DNA from: Tigriopus japonicus
Lineage: Eukaryota; Arthropoda; Copepoda; Harpacticoida; Harpacticidae
DNA: 64,000 bases
NCBI GenBank assembly: GCA_010645155.1
Contig: CM021323.1
Span: forward strand, 6,195,819-6,259,818
Reading direction: 5' to 3'
Shown: piece by piece, positions 40,226 to 50,826 of the stretch
How the letters are laid out: each line of letters opens with the position of its first letter
Position numbering within the stretch: position 1 is the stretch's first letter
Made by a program: the position numbers and the translations under genes
Notes under the pieces: model-generated
What the model was told of the DNA's origin: nothing
What the model saw: only the letters and a program-made list of their open reading frames with translations
Database searches by the model: none

Positions 40226-43200
40226 GGATGATGGTCGAAAATCTTGGCCCATATCATGGACACACTGCTCTTCAAAGGCCCTCTTCATCAAGCCCGAGGC
40301 CAAACGAAGGAGTCATTCCGAGACATAAAATTGACATGAAATGTCTGGAATTGAGGCAAATGCTCCAGTCAAAGGGGTAGGCGCAAAAAATGCCTTTGTT
40401 CGGTTGAATTAGGCTTAATTCCCTTTTAATTGATTCAAGCGTGAGGGACGACGAAGTGGATGATAAGGTGAACTCATCCCGAGCTCTGTTGACCCGTCAA
40501 TGTCTGGATTCGGGCGAAAGCAAAAGGCGAATCTCGTCATACAAAGATAGCGCTGAACAAGAATCCCCACTTAGGTGAGTAATATCTTCAACCTGTCAAT
40601 CCTCTCAATTGGGTTCTCTCTGGATTAATTTTTTTGGGGGGTCGTTTTGGTCGATAGACGAATGGCAAGTGCAGGCTGGATGTCGAGTCTTGAAACTTTG
40701 GTGATCAAAATCCCATCACTTTCTGGGAATCACTTTGCGTGTTTTGCTTCGGCAAGCAAGCGGACAGGTTGACTTGCACGACAACCCGTAATAATACCAT
40801 GATAAGAGTTGTTGGAAAACAGACATTCCTTGTTCAACTGTTGTTTCCATTTTCCAAGTTGAGACAGTTCGTTACACTTAAAGTCAGAATTATATGAATG
40901 TTCCATTAACGATGACACCAACGTTCGTAACTTCGATCGCTGACATTTCTTTTGCTACGTTTTTTTGATGTCATTATCGCACTCGGTAAATACTAGTACA
41001 TGCGAACCATGAAAAAATGGTCCAATTACGGTGAACTTTAAAGAGATTGAGATATTGAACGACCATCTACTGTACATGTGAAGCTCAAAGAGATTGATCC
41101 ATTACGCCAATTAAACCATTATCACTGGTTGTTCGTCTTTTTCAACAAAAATTAAGAGGTTTGGGGAATTTGTTTCAGCGTCAAAGCAGGATTTGTTTGT
41201 CAAAATTGTAATATAATTATCAAACTCAAAATAACATGATCCCACGAATCTAAACATTCATTGATAGTACATATGCTTTCTCCTATCATCTCATATCTTC
41301 AATTCTTTAGTGAGATATATGAATTTGTGCTAATGTTCGATTTTGGTGTTAAATTGCTAATTGATGCGAGCGAGATCCAGTTTATGTGAGCTAGTCTGTA
41401 CTACTAAGTTCGTTCAATTCTGATGAAATATGGCGTGTGAAGGTAGATATCTTCTTCGAAATTTTATTGCTCTAATGAGCAAAAAACCGACTAAGTATGT
41501 CGATAAGGATGGAGGGCAAACACTCACATACAATCTCTCTACCTCGTGCTCATTCGAATTTCAAACCAAACTTGGTTGTACAGTACATTGACATGGTACA
41601 GACACATCAAAAGTGCATTCGTGTGTCTCAAATTAGCTACCTTATGATTGCCGAGAGAGTCATTTTAAGTCAAGAGACTCTCAAATTTTGGGCTCACAAA
41701 TTGAGAACCCGATCATTTTTTCCTTTTACCCAAATTTAAATACTTTCCCACAGGACTATTTTTTCAGACTTTTTTTCAGTTTGTCCATTTATAATATTCC
41801 ATTACTGTCAATCACAAAAACAGGATTTAGAAATTCATTGTTAAATACTGTGGCCACTTGGTACGCAAATGTGTCCTTTAAAACATTGACAGTTTTCTGA
41901 AAACACTTTTTCCAAGCAATGTTCTTGACCAATAAAAACACACAGAGTATTGCCTAATTGTGCCTTGAAACAGATGATCCATTGCTAGAAAAGCAATTAA
42001 ACCAGCTTTTTATTCTGTGTAAAATCAATTGCTGTAACTTTATAAAAGGATAGTGGATTACACGTATTAAGGGTTTCCCTTTGGCCAATATAGCCCATTT
42101 TAAGGACTAGCACTGAGAAAAGTCGATGCGCTTGGGTCATTCTGCTCTTGGCATGTCAAAGAGAGAATGGAAAGTTGGCAGTCTCCTGCCACATCCAAAC
42201 CATCTTCCCTTGGCAGCTTTCTATTTTTGGGGAGAAGGGCCAGGCATCCCTTGGATCCCTCTCCAGAACCATAAAACGGTCCATTCAAGATGGAGTAGCT
42301 CCATGGTTCCAAATGTGATTTGACTTTTCCGGGGTTTTTGGGCTAATTTAGAGTCCAAATAGAACTAAGACGATGTAGTGTGCCATTTTAAGTGTTCAAA
42401 TTTATAAAATCAAGTGCTTCCAATCGCTGTAACCAAGTCTTCCAAACCATTGATATTTATGCTCTTCCAATATTTTGTAACTTGAGTGTCATTTACCATT
42501 GAATACTTTATACAACATGAATAACCATCACCATAACCATACTAACCACATGTTCCGTCGCTTTAACGGCCAAGATCACATGGCCGGCAAATTCCGAAAC
42601 GGGTTTATGCCAAGGGCTATGGTGGATCAGATGAGGATCTTGGAACACCAGGGACAAACCCTGGGCTCCAATCCGATTTTGAATTCACTTCTATTTGCTT
42701 TTGGCACCATGCTCACTCGAAAGACGGACAAGTTTACTCAAACTGATCCAAGGTGATTAACTAAGAGGTTCTACTACATTATGTCCCCCATTACATCCCT
42801 TTTTGTCACTTTGTCAACTGGTTTGTTTTTCGTTTTAGGGATCTTCACCGATCTGGACAAAAACACAGGTAATTCATAAGAAGGGTCTTACCCACGCGGA
42901 TTTTTGTTAGGCCAACTTGTTCTCTTAAGAACACGTTTGAAATAGTTTGTTGTTGTTATCTTTCATAGATCGGATTTGGATGCTAGATCGAGTTCTCGAC
43001 GTAAGAAGAAAAAACGCAAACGGGATCAGCGCAAAAAGCGGAGACGTCGATCCTCTTCAAGCTACAGGTAATAATTATGGGGACTTTTATTCTTCTCCGT
43101 CATGATTGGGAGATACATTTATCAAAATACTGATTCTTCATTCTCTTGGCTGAATGTAAGCTCAACTGAAAAAAAGTCTGAAGATCTTTTTGTATATTTT

Positions 43201-46200
43201 TTTGATAAATTTACTATGACGTACGAGCCATGATATTTTGTACTTATTCATTCATGTGCACCATGTTTTACCATGATTGACTTTTTAATTCTGTACTACA
43301 TTTGCTTGACATCATAGGATCACATGAAAGCGTTTAACGCTCAAAAAGGTAAATCAATCACTGATAAGAATCATTCATTTTAACCTTTGATGACACTTTC
43401 TTTGAGTTCTTGGCAATCCAAATCCAAGCAGGCAGGTTCTTTTATTTCTTATGAATAAAGATACAATTATGAGATGATCATCCATCGAGTCAATGAGTCA
43501 TCCACCGGGATCCATCGAGGATCATCCAGGATCGTGAAGACAGTCTTGTGTTTTTGTTCTAGTTTTGTGGGTATTCTTCATTTCCCAATTTCATCAGAGT
43601 GCAATGTTCCAAGTGGAATAAGTCACTTGTCAAGTCGTTCCAGTGTCTAAATATTGATTGGAGGATCCTTCACCTCAAACAATTGTAGCAATGACCCTGG
43701 ATCGCCTTCTTGTTGTATACTCTTATTGCACCTGCTTATGGCAAGCAAAATGTAGTCTTTCTCTCCATATGAATGTGCCATGAACCTTGTTTGGTCTCAA
43801 GGGAACATCTTTCCGTCAGTCTCACGCTAGGTTTGAATTTCAGTGAATCCTCCTTGGATCGAGAATCTGCTTCCAAAGTCAGGCCAAAGATTGTGTCTTA
43901 CGACGATGACGACGATGAAGATGAGAATAACATTGAAGGAGATGAGTTCTCTCCAAACCAGGTAAGGAATGATTTGTTCTCGGCTTTCTTTGGAACAAGA
44001 ACAGAGACACATCTATCGATAACCCTACGAATATAACAATAAAACGTAGAGCTGTTATTAGGGGCTTCTGGCACTTTGTTCTTTTTGCTGTAATTAATGC
44101 CATATGACATATGGAATAGGAGATTGACAAATTGTATTATGCTTGTTCCATCGCTCTTCTCAGATCAATAGGACTTTGTAAGTATATCCGAACAGCAATT
44201 GGAGTCTGTCCTTTATGCTAAGGTGATGTCCAATTATTCGGGTTTAAGGGACTAATAAGTAGTTGCACACCAGTGAAGTTGTTGAATGCACGACGCCCAA
44301 TATTCAAGGCTTTCAAATGGATTTCAAGCACTTTTCCATTCTTGATTTTTAGGACAAGAAGAAATCTCGAAGGAAAAAGAAATCTCGGTCCAAAACTAAA
44401 TCACGCTCACGTTCCAGGGGACGTTCCAGACAAAGGTGACAGTTGCATCATCTTATGACACCTGTTTGTCCTATTCTAAATGTATCTTGATCTCCTAAGG
44501 TCTCATGAGAAAAGAAAGAAGAAAAAGAAAACGAAATATTCTGGTCCAGACCAAGAACCAGCGCCAAGAAGGATTGGTAAGGATGCAGCCTCATCGCCTT
44601 TGCCCAAACTGAAGCGGATGATTGCCAAAAGACGATTCAGTCAAGATGAAGATCTTTCGCCTCAAAACAGATTTACCGGAGAAGAGTCTCAAGGGAAACA
44701 GATCGTTATATCCAGTATCGATGACATCCCCACATTAGACGATAATGGCAAACCAGTGGTCAAAGGGCTCCAATCTCCATCAGGATCCGATTCTAAAACT
44801 GTCGAACCAAATGCTTGGGATTCTCCAGAGCTGGAAACTAAATCAGCCTCGAACGGAACCGGATCTCTGTTGCTCCGACCATCGACGGGCAAGAATTTGA
44901 AATTTCCCAAGTTTCTTCCCAAGATTATTGGCACCAGTATTTTGAATAACAATAATCAAGGCCCGGGCTCAATTCAACCTGATCAAGTGGTGAAGACAGC
45001 GGAAGTTCAGGCGAAAGTGAGTGAAGATCCAATTGTGGAATCCGATCGGGAACGGAAGCGATCTTGGTCGCGCTCACGATCTCGGAGCTACTCATCTCAC
45101 CACGACTCTCGAAGCAGCAGTCGATATAGCCATAGCCAAAGTCGATCCCGATCCCGATCCCGAAGCGGCTTTCGATCATCCAGATCGAGGAGCTACTCTC
45201 GAAGCTATTCACGATCTCGATCCAGATCCCGGTCCCCACCCCGATCTCGAACGCGATCACCTTCCTTGCCCAGACGAACGGGATCTCCTTCTTTCAAGGA
45301 ACGGAGGAGAATCACCAGGTATGATAATAACTATTTGCTCATCCCTTTATACTATATGGAGCATCGAGCTTTATTAATTATGATCTCTAAAAGCTACCAA
45401 TAGATCAGGGGTCGGCAACAGATTTTGGGCCAGGACCCACCAAACATGATATCATTTTATCTGGGACCCACCAAAAAGAAGTAGATGGGTAAATGGGCCC
45501 ACCAATAAAGCATCAAAGGGTTGTGACCTCACAAGCTTGTTATTACTATGAATGGCTTTTGGGCATAATATTTTGGTCGTTACGCATAGATCCTGACTTT
45601 GATCCTGAATGATTCACCATTGGGCCCACATGTGGGCCCCGGCCTATTGGTTGCCTATCCTTGTAGTAAATGGAAGTGTCAAAAGAAAAAAAGAGTGAAT
45701 CGTTGATCTTGTCACTAGGAATGAAGCAATTCAATTGGAGCTTGTAAATCCCCAATAGATGTCATAAAAGAGCAGGCAAGTTCCAATCTCTAAGGTCCCA
45801 AGACATTTCCCTTCACATCTCCTGACCTTAAGTGGCATCTATTGGCAAATTTATGAGCTTGGATGAAAATCTTCCTTTCCCTGGCAATGCCAGAGTTGGA
45901 TATTAAAACAATGATTGTTGAATCCAAGTCTGCCGTGTAAATCTGATTAGTATCTGTGTTAACCTAGCGTTGCTCTACACTTGGCTCCATCTATTGGTAG
46001 CGTTTGAAGAGTAAGATTGATAAAGGGAATGTTTATTTTAACTGAACTACTAACTCTCTCCAATTTCAGTGCGAGGAAAAGGCCGATCCCATATCGACGA
46101 AAACCTAGTCATTGGGGACATTATTCATCTTCATCAGAGAGAAGCTATGATAGTCGAAGTCGTTCTCGCTCTCGGTCATGGTCCAGATCTCGATCCCGAT

Positions 46201-46211
46201 CCCCACGTTGA
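40226..46211 (+). CDS. Srrm234: SRRM2/3/4-family splicing factor with Cwc21-like region and eMIC motif
   Basis: Exons: 40226-40376, 40440-40574, 42839-42868, 42969-43067, 43844-43961, 44353-44435, 44500-45318 and 46070-46211. From ATG 40228 they total 1,575 nt (524 aa) with every junction in phase. Exon 1 to 2 reads PNEGVIPRHKIDMKCLEL, then RQMLQSKGVRDDEVDDKV, aligning with the helical Cwc21 region of SRRM2/SRRM3. The centre is Lys/Arg-rich, then acidic, then a long RS domain. The end, SPSFKERRRIT|SARKRPIPY, matches the eMIC domain that activates neural microexons in SRRM3/4. The usual SRRM2 N-terminus (MYNGIGL) was not found between WDR27 and this gene. The true start is uncertain: a 43-nt in-phase exon at 40119-40161 could lie upstream. 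Expected role: nuclear, spliceosome-associated control of microexon inclusion. Confidence 0.85.
42403..42408 (+). promoter_or_regulatory. TATA-like box before an alternative first exon of the SRRM gene
   Basis: TATAAA lies 109 nt upstream of the ATG of the candidate alternative first exon at 42517. Spacing would place transcription start near 42435 with an 80-nt leader. This is a motif match only. Confidence 0.3.
42517..42752 (+). CDS. Srrm234: Candidate alternative first coding exon of the SRRM gene
   Basis: An ATG-initiated frame of 78 codons ends in phase 2 at a GTGATT donor (CCA AG|GT), exactly the phase needed by the next exon at 42839. It cannot be spliced in after the 40440-40574 exon: an in-frame TAA at 42478 and the only usable AG (42485-42486) give the wrong phase, so it behaves as a separate start. 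It would replace the Cwc21-like region with a His/Asn-rich then Arg-rich leader (FRRFNGQDHMAGKFRNGF) and yield 508 aa. I recognise no domain in it. Confidence 0.5.
42839..42868 (+). CDS. Srrm234: 30-nt symmetric microexon of the SRRM gene
   Basis: The exon is bounded by a TTTTAG acceptor and a GTAATT donor and encodes RDLHRSGQKH plus a split codon. Its length is a multiple of three, so skipping it keeps the frame. It is already counted in the gene model. Confidence 0.65.
43318..43348 (+). other. Possible 31-nt poison exon in the SRRM gene
   Basis: A segment flanked by CATAG acceptor and GTAAAT donor lies in the 776-nt intron after 43067. Included in the phase of the preceding exon, it gives AGG ATC ACA TGA, a stop after three codons, and its length is not a multiple of three. 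Genes for SR proteins often carry such exons for self-limitation by nonsense-mediated decay. Whether it is used is unknown. Confidence 0.25.
45406..45663. mobile_element. hAT-like non-autonomous DNA element (MITE)
   Basis: A 258-bp segment in the last SRRM intron starts CAGGGGTCGGCAAC and ends in GGTTGCCTATCCTTG, whose reverse complement is CAAGGATAGGCAACC: 15-bp imperfect terminal inverted repeats of the CAGGGGTC...GGCAAC type seen in hAT/Charlie-like elements. Inside are three GG(A/G)CCCACCAA-type repeats and an 18-bp perfect palindrome (45622-45639). No clean 8-bp target duplication is visible (CAATAGAT versus TAGTAAAT), so it is old or the ends are slightly misplaced. It has no transposase frame. 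Confidence 0.6.
45504..45509 (+). terminator. AATAAA inside the MITE, possible intronic poly(A) signal
   Basis: A canonical hexamer lies 101 nt after the stop codon (45401-45403) reached when the last SRRM intron is read through. It could end a short SRRM transcript that lacks the complete eMIC motif. Confidence 0.3.
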
Positions 46212-46437
46212 AACTTTTGCCTCTCTGAGCTAATTAGATCTCAAATTTACTTTCTGCTTTCACACTTTAAGCTCCACTCAAATACGGATGCAACCCACTT
46301 CTAGTCATTCCAATTGATCTCTTTCAGTTTATTTTATTTAATTTTCATTCTTTATCAATCAATGTTCCTCATTTTATGATCGACCTTTGGTTTCAATCCC
46401 TTTGTGATGTACTGAACCTGTTGTCAAGTTATCTTCA

Positions 46438-46443
46438 AATAAA
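46438..46443 (+). terminator. Poly(A) signal of the SRRM gene
   Basis: AATAAA lies 227 nt after the stop codon at 46209-46211, the first canonical hexamer in the 3' region. Confidence 0.6.
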
Positions 46444-47052
46444 GTAAAAATGATTGCAGTCCTCGGCGCGTCATATTCAATTTTTAGCTATCAAAAAATG
46501 TTTAAGAGGAAAGAAAATCCTTTGGGAGTTGGGGAAAAGTAAGAAAAACCTACTAATTCGTTTCATACCTCATATCAAATCTGCTGACTTTTTGCACTAT
46601 TTCCATTCAAATGTATTTTACATAAAAAATGAAGCAGGCCCCTGAGTAGACTCATTGAAAAATGTTGAGACTTTTTGACACTCGCACTCCAGCAGATAAT
46701 CTTCACTACGAAAAAAGCATTGAAGTCAAAGCTATGTTCCAATACTTTTAATTGATCAAAAATCAATTGGCGCCAAGGTGCTTAAAGAAAATACATTTGC
46801 TTTTAATATTAAAACTGCGAAATTCACATTGTGTATGCAGCAATAGTTCCAACTCATTGTCATCACTAGAGGGCGTAATGGTCAAACAGGAATTCGCCAA
46901 CTTCTGAGAGCCTCGGTCTCTGACGCCTCTAACGGCCAGTTTCCAAACTACCAGCTGATGTTCTGTCTGCCGACAAAATATTCTTTAAGGAAATCTTGTG
47001 ATTGCTCCTAAATCAAGGATCTGTTCTTTTTCCACGTCGCCCAATTTCCATC
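46444..47052. other. Spacer and 5' flank of adenylosuccinate lyase
   Basis: No coding sequence was recognised. There is no convincing TATA box just upstream of the ADSL ATG, consistent with a housekeeping promoter. No obvious 5' UTR splice acceptor adjoins the ATG. Confidence 0.5.
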
Positions 47053-48510
47053 ATGGCAGATTTGAAGACATATCAAACTCCTTTGAACTCGAGGTACGCC
47101 TCTGAAGAGATGAAATTCAACTTCTCGGACCACAAGAAGTTCTCCACATGGCGTCGCATGTGGTGGATCCTAGCTAGAGCTCAACAAGAAGTGGGTCTCA
47201 TCATTGATGGGCATCCCATTACCCAAGAACAATTAGACGAAATGGAGGCCAATCTAGAGAATATTGATTTCAAGATTGCCATAGAAGAGGAAAAGAAAAG
47301 GAAACATGATGTGATGGCCCATGTCCATACCTTTGGCGTAGCTTGTCCCAAGGCCAAGGGCATAATTCATTTGGGAGCAACCTCATGTTATGTCACGGAC
47401 AACACGGATCTGATCATGATTCGCGATGGTTTGGATATCCTCTTGCCCAAAGTGGCTAAATGTATCAAGAGGTTGGCGGATTTCGCTCAAACTTACAAGG
47501 ACTTGCCAACCTTGGGCTACACTCATTATCAACCCGCTCAATTGACCACTGTAGGAAAACGGGCTTGTCTCTGGCTTCAGGATTTGATCATTGATGAGTT
47601 GACTATCTCAAGAGTCCGGCATGATTTGAAATTCCGGGGTATCAAAGGGGCCACCGGAACACAGGCGAGTTTTTTGCAGCTCTTCGACAACGATGCCGCT
47701 AAGGTTAAAGCCTTGGACAAAACCGTAACTCGAATGGCTGGATTCTCGGATTGTCTCACCATCTCCGGACAAACATACACTCGAAGGATTGACATTGGCA
47801 TTGTGTCGGCTTTGAGTGCCTTCGGAGCTAGTGCTCATAAGATTTTCACGGATATCCGACTCTTGGCCCATGATAAGGAGATCGAGGAGCCTTTTGACAA
47901 GAGTCAAATTGGGTCGTCGGCTATGCCATATAAACGTAATCCGATGAGGAGTGAGCGAGGATGTGCCTTGTCCAGACATCTCATGACTATTTTGTCTAAT
48001 GCCATGCAAACGCACAGCACCCAATGGTTTGAACGCACCTTGGATGATTCGGCCAACCGAAAGCTGACTCTTGGGGAGGCATTTTTATCGGCTGATGCCG
48101 TTTTGCAGTTGCTTCAAAACGTTCTAGAAGGCTTGGTGGTCTATCCCAAGGTCATTGAGAGACGAATCCATGCCGAACTGCCTTTCATGGCCACGGAGAA
48201 TATCATTATGGCCATGGTGAGAAAGATGAAGGACGGGGATCGACAGGAGGTCCATGAAAAGATCCGGGTCTTGTCCCATGAGGCCGGAAGTGTGGTCAAG
48301 AATGAGGGCAAGGACAATGATCTGATTGAGCGAATTAAACGAGATCCCTATTTCGAACCCATTTTGGCGGATTTGGACCATCTTTTGGATCCCGCCACTT
48401 TTGTGGGAAGAGCTCCGGATCAGGTCACCGAGTTCATTCGAGAAGAGGTTGAACCCGTGCTTCAAAAGTATGAGGGTCAATTGGGTGGCAATGCCGAATT
48501 GAAATATTAA
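47053..48510 (+). CDS. ADSL: Adenylosuccinate lyase (EC 4.3.2.2), intronless
   Basis: A single uninterrupted exon of 485 codons; human ADSL has 484 residues. ATG 47053 is chosen because [20 protein letters not shown] aligns with the known N-terminus; the frame extends 17 codons upstream without another Met. Family enzyme: it removes fumarate from SAICAR and from adenylosuccinate in de novo purine and AMP synthesis, as a cytosolic homotetramer. Visible landmarks: [11 protein letters not shown], then [18 protein letters not shown], the general acid/base His in [14 protein letters not shown] (H158), and the fumarate-lyase signature [15 protein letters not shown] (residues 287 on, mobile-loop serines S288/S289). 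[13 protein letters not shown] and [15 protein letters not shown] are also intact. No damage is seen. Being intronless among intron-rich neighbours is notable. Confidence 0.98.
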   Translation: MADLKTYQTPLNSRYASEEMKFNFSDHKKFSTWRRMWWILARAQQEVGLIIDGHPITQEQLDEMEANLENIDFKIAIEEEKKRKHDVMAHVHTFGVACPKAKGIIHLGATSCYVTDNTDLIMIRDGLDILLPKVAKCIKRLADFAQTYKDLPTLGYTHYQPAQLTTVGKRACLWLQDLIIDELTISRVRHDLKFRGIKGATGTQASFLQLFDNDAAKVKALDKTVTRMAGFSDCLTISGQTYTRRIDIGIVSALSAFGASAHKIFTDIRLLAHDKEIEEPFDKSQIGSSAMPYKRNPMRSERGCALSRHLMTILSNAMQTHSTQWFERTLDDSANRKLTLGEAFLSADAVLQLLQNVLEGLVVYPKVIERRIHAELPFMATENIIMAMVRKMKDGDRQEVHEKIRVLSHEAGSVVKNEGKDNDLIERIKRDPYFEPILADLDHLLDPATFVGRAPDQVTEFIREEVEPVLQKYEGQLGGNAELKY

Positions 48511-48555
48511 GAGAACGAAAAGATCTGGTCATATAATCTTTTATTTACTGAAATT

Positions 48556-48561
48556 AATAAA
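48556..48561 (+). terminator. Poly(A) signal of adenylosuccinate lyase
   Basis: AATAAA lies 45 nt after the stop codon, giving a very short 3' UTR. Confidence 0.7.
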
Positions 48562-50398
48562 CTACAACTGTTTCCATTTTGGGATGAATGACCTCATCTT
48601 GTGCTGTTTGAGACTATTTTGATCGACTCCTTAGCAGGTTATCTTCATATCCGTGGATCTGGAAAATAATTTTAAAAGCACATGTAATAAGAAGATATAT
48701 AAATAGAATAACTAGATGCATGCAAAACACCCAAATACGCATTGGATTTTAGTGAATGAAGGCCTCAAATAATGAAGATCAAAATCACGAAGTAAGTGCA
48801 AAAAGAGGTAATCAGTGCAAAAGGACTCTTTTCGAAAAAAGTGGCGGAAAAAACGAAAAAAAATCGATTTGAAATCAAAATATGCTGACATTAAATGATA
48901 GCTTAGTTTTATTAGGTGAATACGAAGAATGAACATACAAGAATTTGAAAAACAACAGTGGTCCAAATATTTGTTAAGGTTTGTTAAGATTTTTTAAGAT
49001 TTGTTAGCATTTAGCAAAATGCTCAGATGTTTCTGCTTTCCAAAACATTTTTTTTTTTTTGACCGTTGAATCGCTTCCTTGAATTAAATCTTGGTAACTG
49101 TTTACTTATGATTCAAGGGAAAATCTGGTTTTTTTTTGGAGGCCCAAAAAGTACTTTTTTATGCGGTCATCATGGCGCTTTATGATAACAAGTGGGAAAT
49201 ATGTGATTTTCAAACGGCCAAATATTACCTTATGGAATCTCACTCTTACTCCCATGATCATAGACAGATTTTGGTCAAACAGATTCATTACAAATTGCAA
49301 ATTTATTACATTCATGTAGGGGTTGATATCCTTCTCAAACAACTCAATTTTGCAACATTTTTATTATCAAATTATTTTCATTGTTATGTTGGAAAAGCTA
49401 ATTCTAAAAGGTTAAGCAAAAATTCTCAATATATGCAAAAAGTCAGATTTCTTCAGGAGATTGAATTGAGAAAAAAAATCAAGCAAAAGTTGTGTGTGAT
49501 GTAGAATTAATTATTGAAGCTTATACAACTATTACTTCCTCAATTTTAGCTTATACAATCATTGCTCGATGCAAGTTTTAGGATTTATATTTTGAAGCAT
49601 AAAGACTACCCTCTAGAATTGAGCGAAAGATCAATTTAAAAGACGGCACTTTTTCAAATTTGCCAACACCGTAAATCTTTCCTGCAAGTGTCGTCTTGAT
49701 GACAACAATATTGATCTTTTTCTAGCATGGCTTGAAACTTCCAACAATCGAAAGCAAGAAAGCAACGAGAAAAATTAAAATCTTGTCCATATTAGGTTTC
49801 TTTCAAAATATTGCCAAGTTTGCTAATTCCTAGGTTCTAAAAAAAGTTAAAACTTAGTCCCCGATCGGGCCATTTTGGAACTTATGAGTTCACTCGCCGG
49901 TTTTGAATCCATTACCTCATATCTCAACACGCTTCCTCATAATCATTTACATCCACTTGCCAAATTGCCTTCATCCTACATACGTAAGCAAGAATTTGAA
50001 AATTCAAGCCAGACAAAAGGATGTCAGTTACAATGAGTCAAGCTTTGGTTGGAACACTATGGTCGAAGAGCAGTTCGACAAATGGTCGCTTAAGATAACA
50101 ACCAAGGAGGCGTGAGCTTAAACATCCGTAAAAACTTTTAAATACTTTCCACAGTCCGAAACTAATTAGTTGATCTAAGAAAGTTGGCCAGAACCCTCTT
50201 TTACTCGACTTCAACCTTCATCTTCCTTTGTTTCTTCCGATATGGAACTGTTGTTGTGAGGACTGATTAAGAGCTCTGAGTGCGTGGAATGTTAATGAAG
50301 TCTCAAGACACGATATTTCAGTGTCATCACAACCAGAAACTGTTGAGCACCCTTTAATGCTTTCTCGAGGACCTGTGAGATATTCCAGAGATTCTTGT

Positions 50399-50729
50399 TT
50401 AGAGTAAGATGTTGTTTTTTGACCCCAAGGCAAGAGAGATTCTGGGATGGGGAAGAATGAAGACGACTTGGATTAAAATACCTGCTCCACCCTCGATTGT
50501 GTCACTAATCATCGGCCCAAAAATGGCTATCCAACCAATTACGTACCCGGTGTGACTCAAGAACCCGCCCCAATCGGACAATGGGTAGCATTTCTCTAAT
50601 TTCGTCCTTTAAAGATTCCACATCCAGTCCAAAGTATACAACCATATCAACAACCTTGTACATGAAATACATAAAAATATCCTGGACACTCTTGGTTGCG
50701 GTAAAGAACGAAGCTCGAGTTTCCCCCAC
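50399..50729 (-). pseudogene. Possible frameshifted coding remnant
   Basis: Two overlapping minus-strand frames both look protein-like. The first (50729 down) gives FFTATKSVQDIFMYFMYKVV, then MVVYFGLDVESLKDEIREML. The second, offset by one base near 50575, gives SDWGGFLSHTGYVIGWIAIF, then GPMISDTIEGGAG before a possible GTATTT donor. A one-base shift would join them into one membrane-type sequence. I recognise no family, and neither frame has a convincing acceptor. It may be a decayed exon, two chance frames or a real gene with an unseen structure. Confidence 0.2.
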
Positions 50730-50806
50730 GAACAGGGCAAATTCAATTAGGAAAATTACTCAGACCCGAGCCTGTCAATGTGGGGGCAACGGGTATGATC
50801 CTTGTC

Positions 50807-50826
50807 ATGATGATGATCATCATCAT
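50807..50826. repeat. 20-bp perfect palindrome in an ATG/CAT repeat
   Basis: A simple (GAT)n tract turns into (CAT)n at a central TGATCA, giving exact 10-nt arms. The centre is the same as in the 24-bp palindrome at 16755. Confidence 0.7.

Noticed and set aside
47608..48480. Long minus-strand frames opposite ADSL (138 and 118 codons)
   Set aside because: They are shadows of the strongly conserved ADSL coding sequence on the other strand.
49136..49504. 122-codon ORF in the AT-rich spacer after ADSL
   Set aside because: Composition follows the local AT bias, with no motif and no neighbouring exon.
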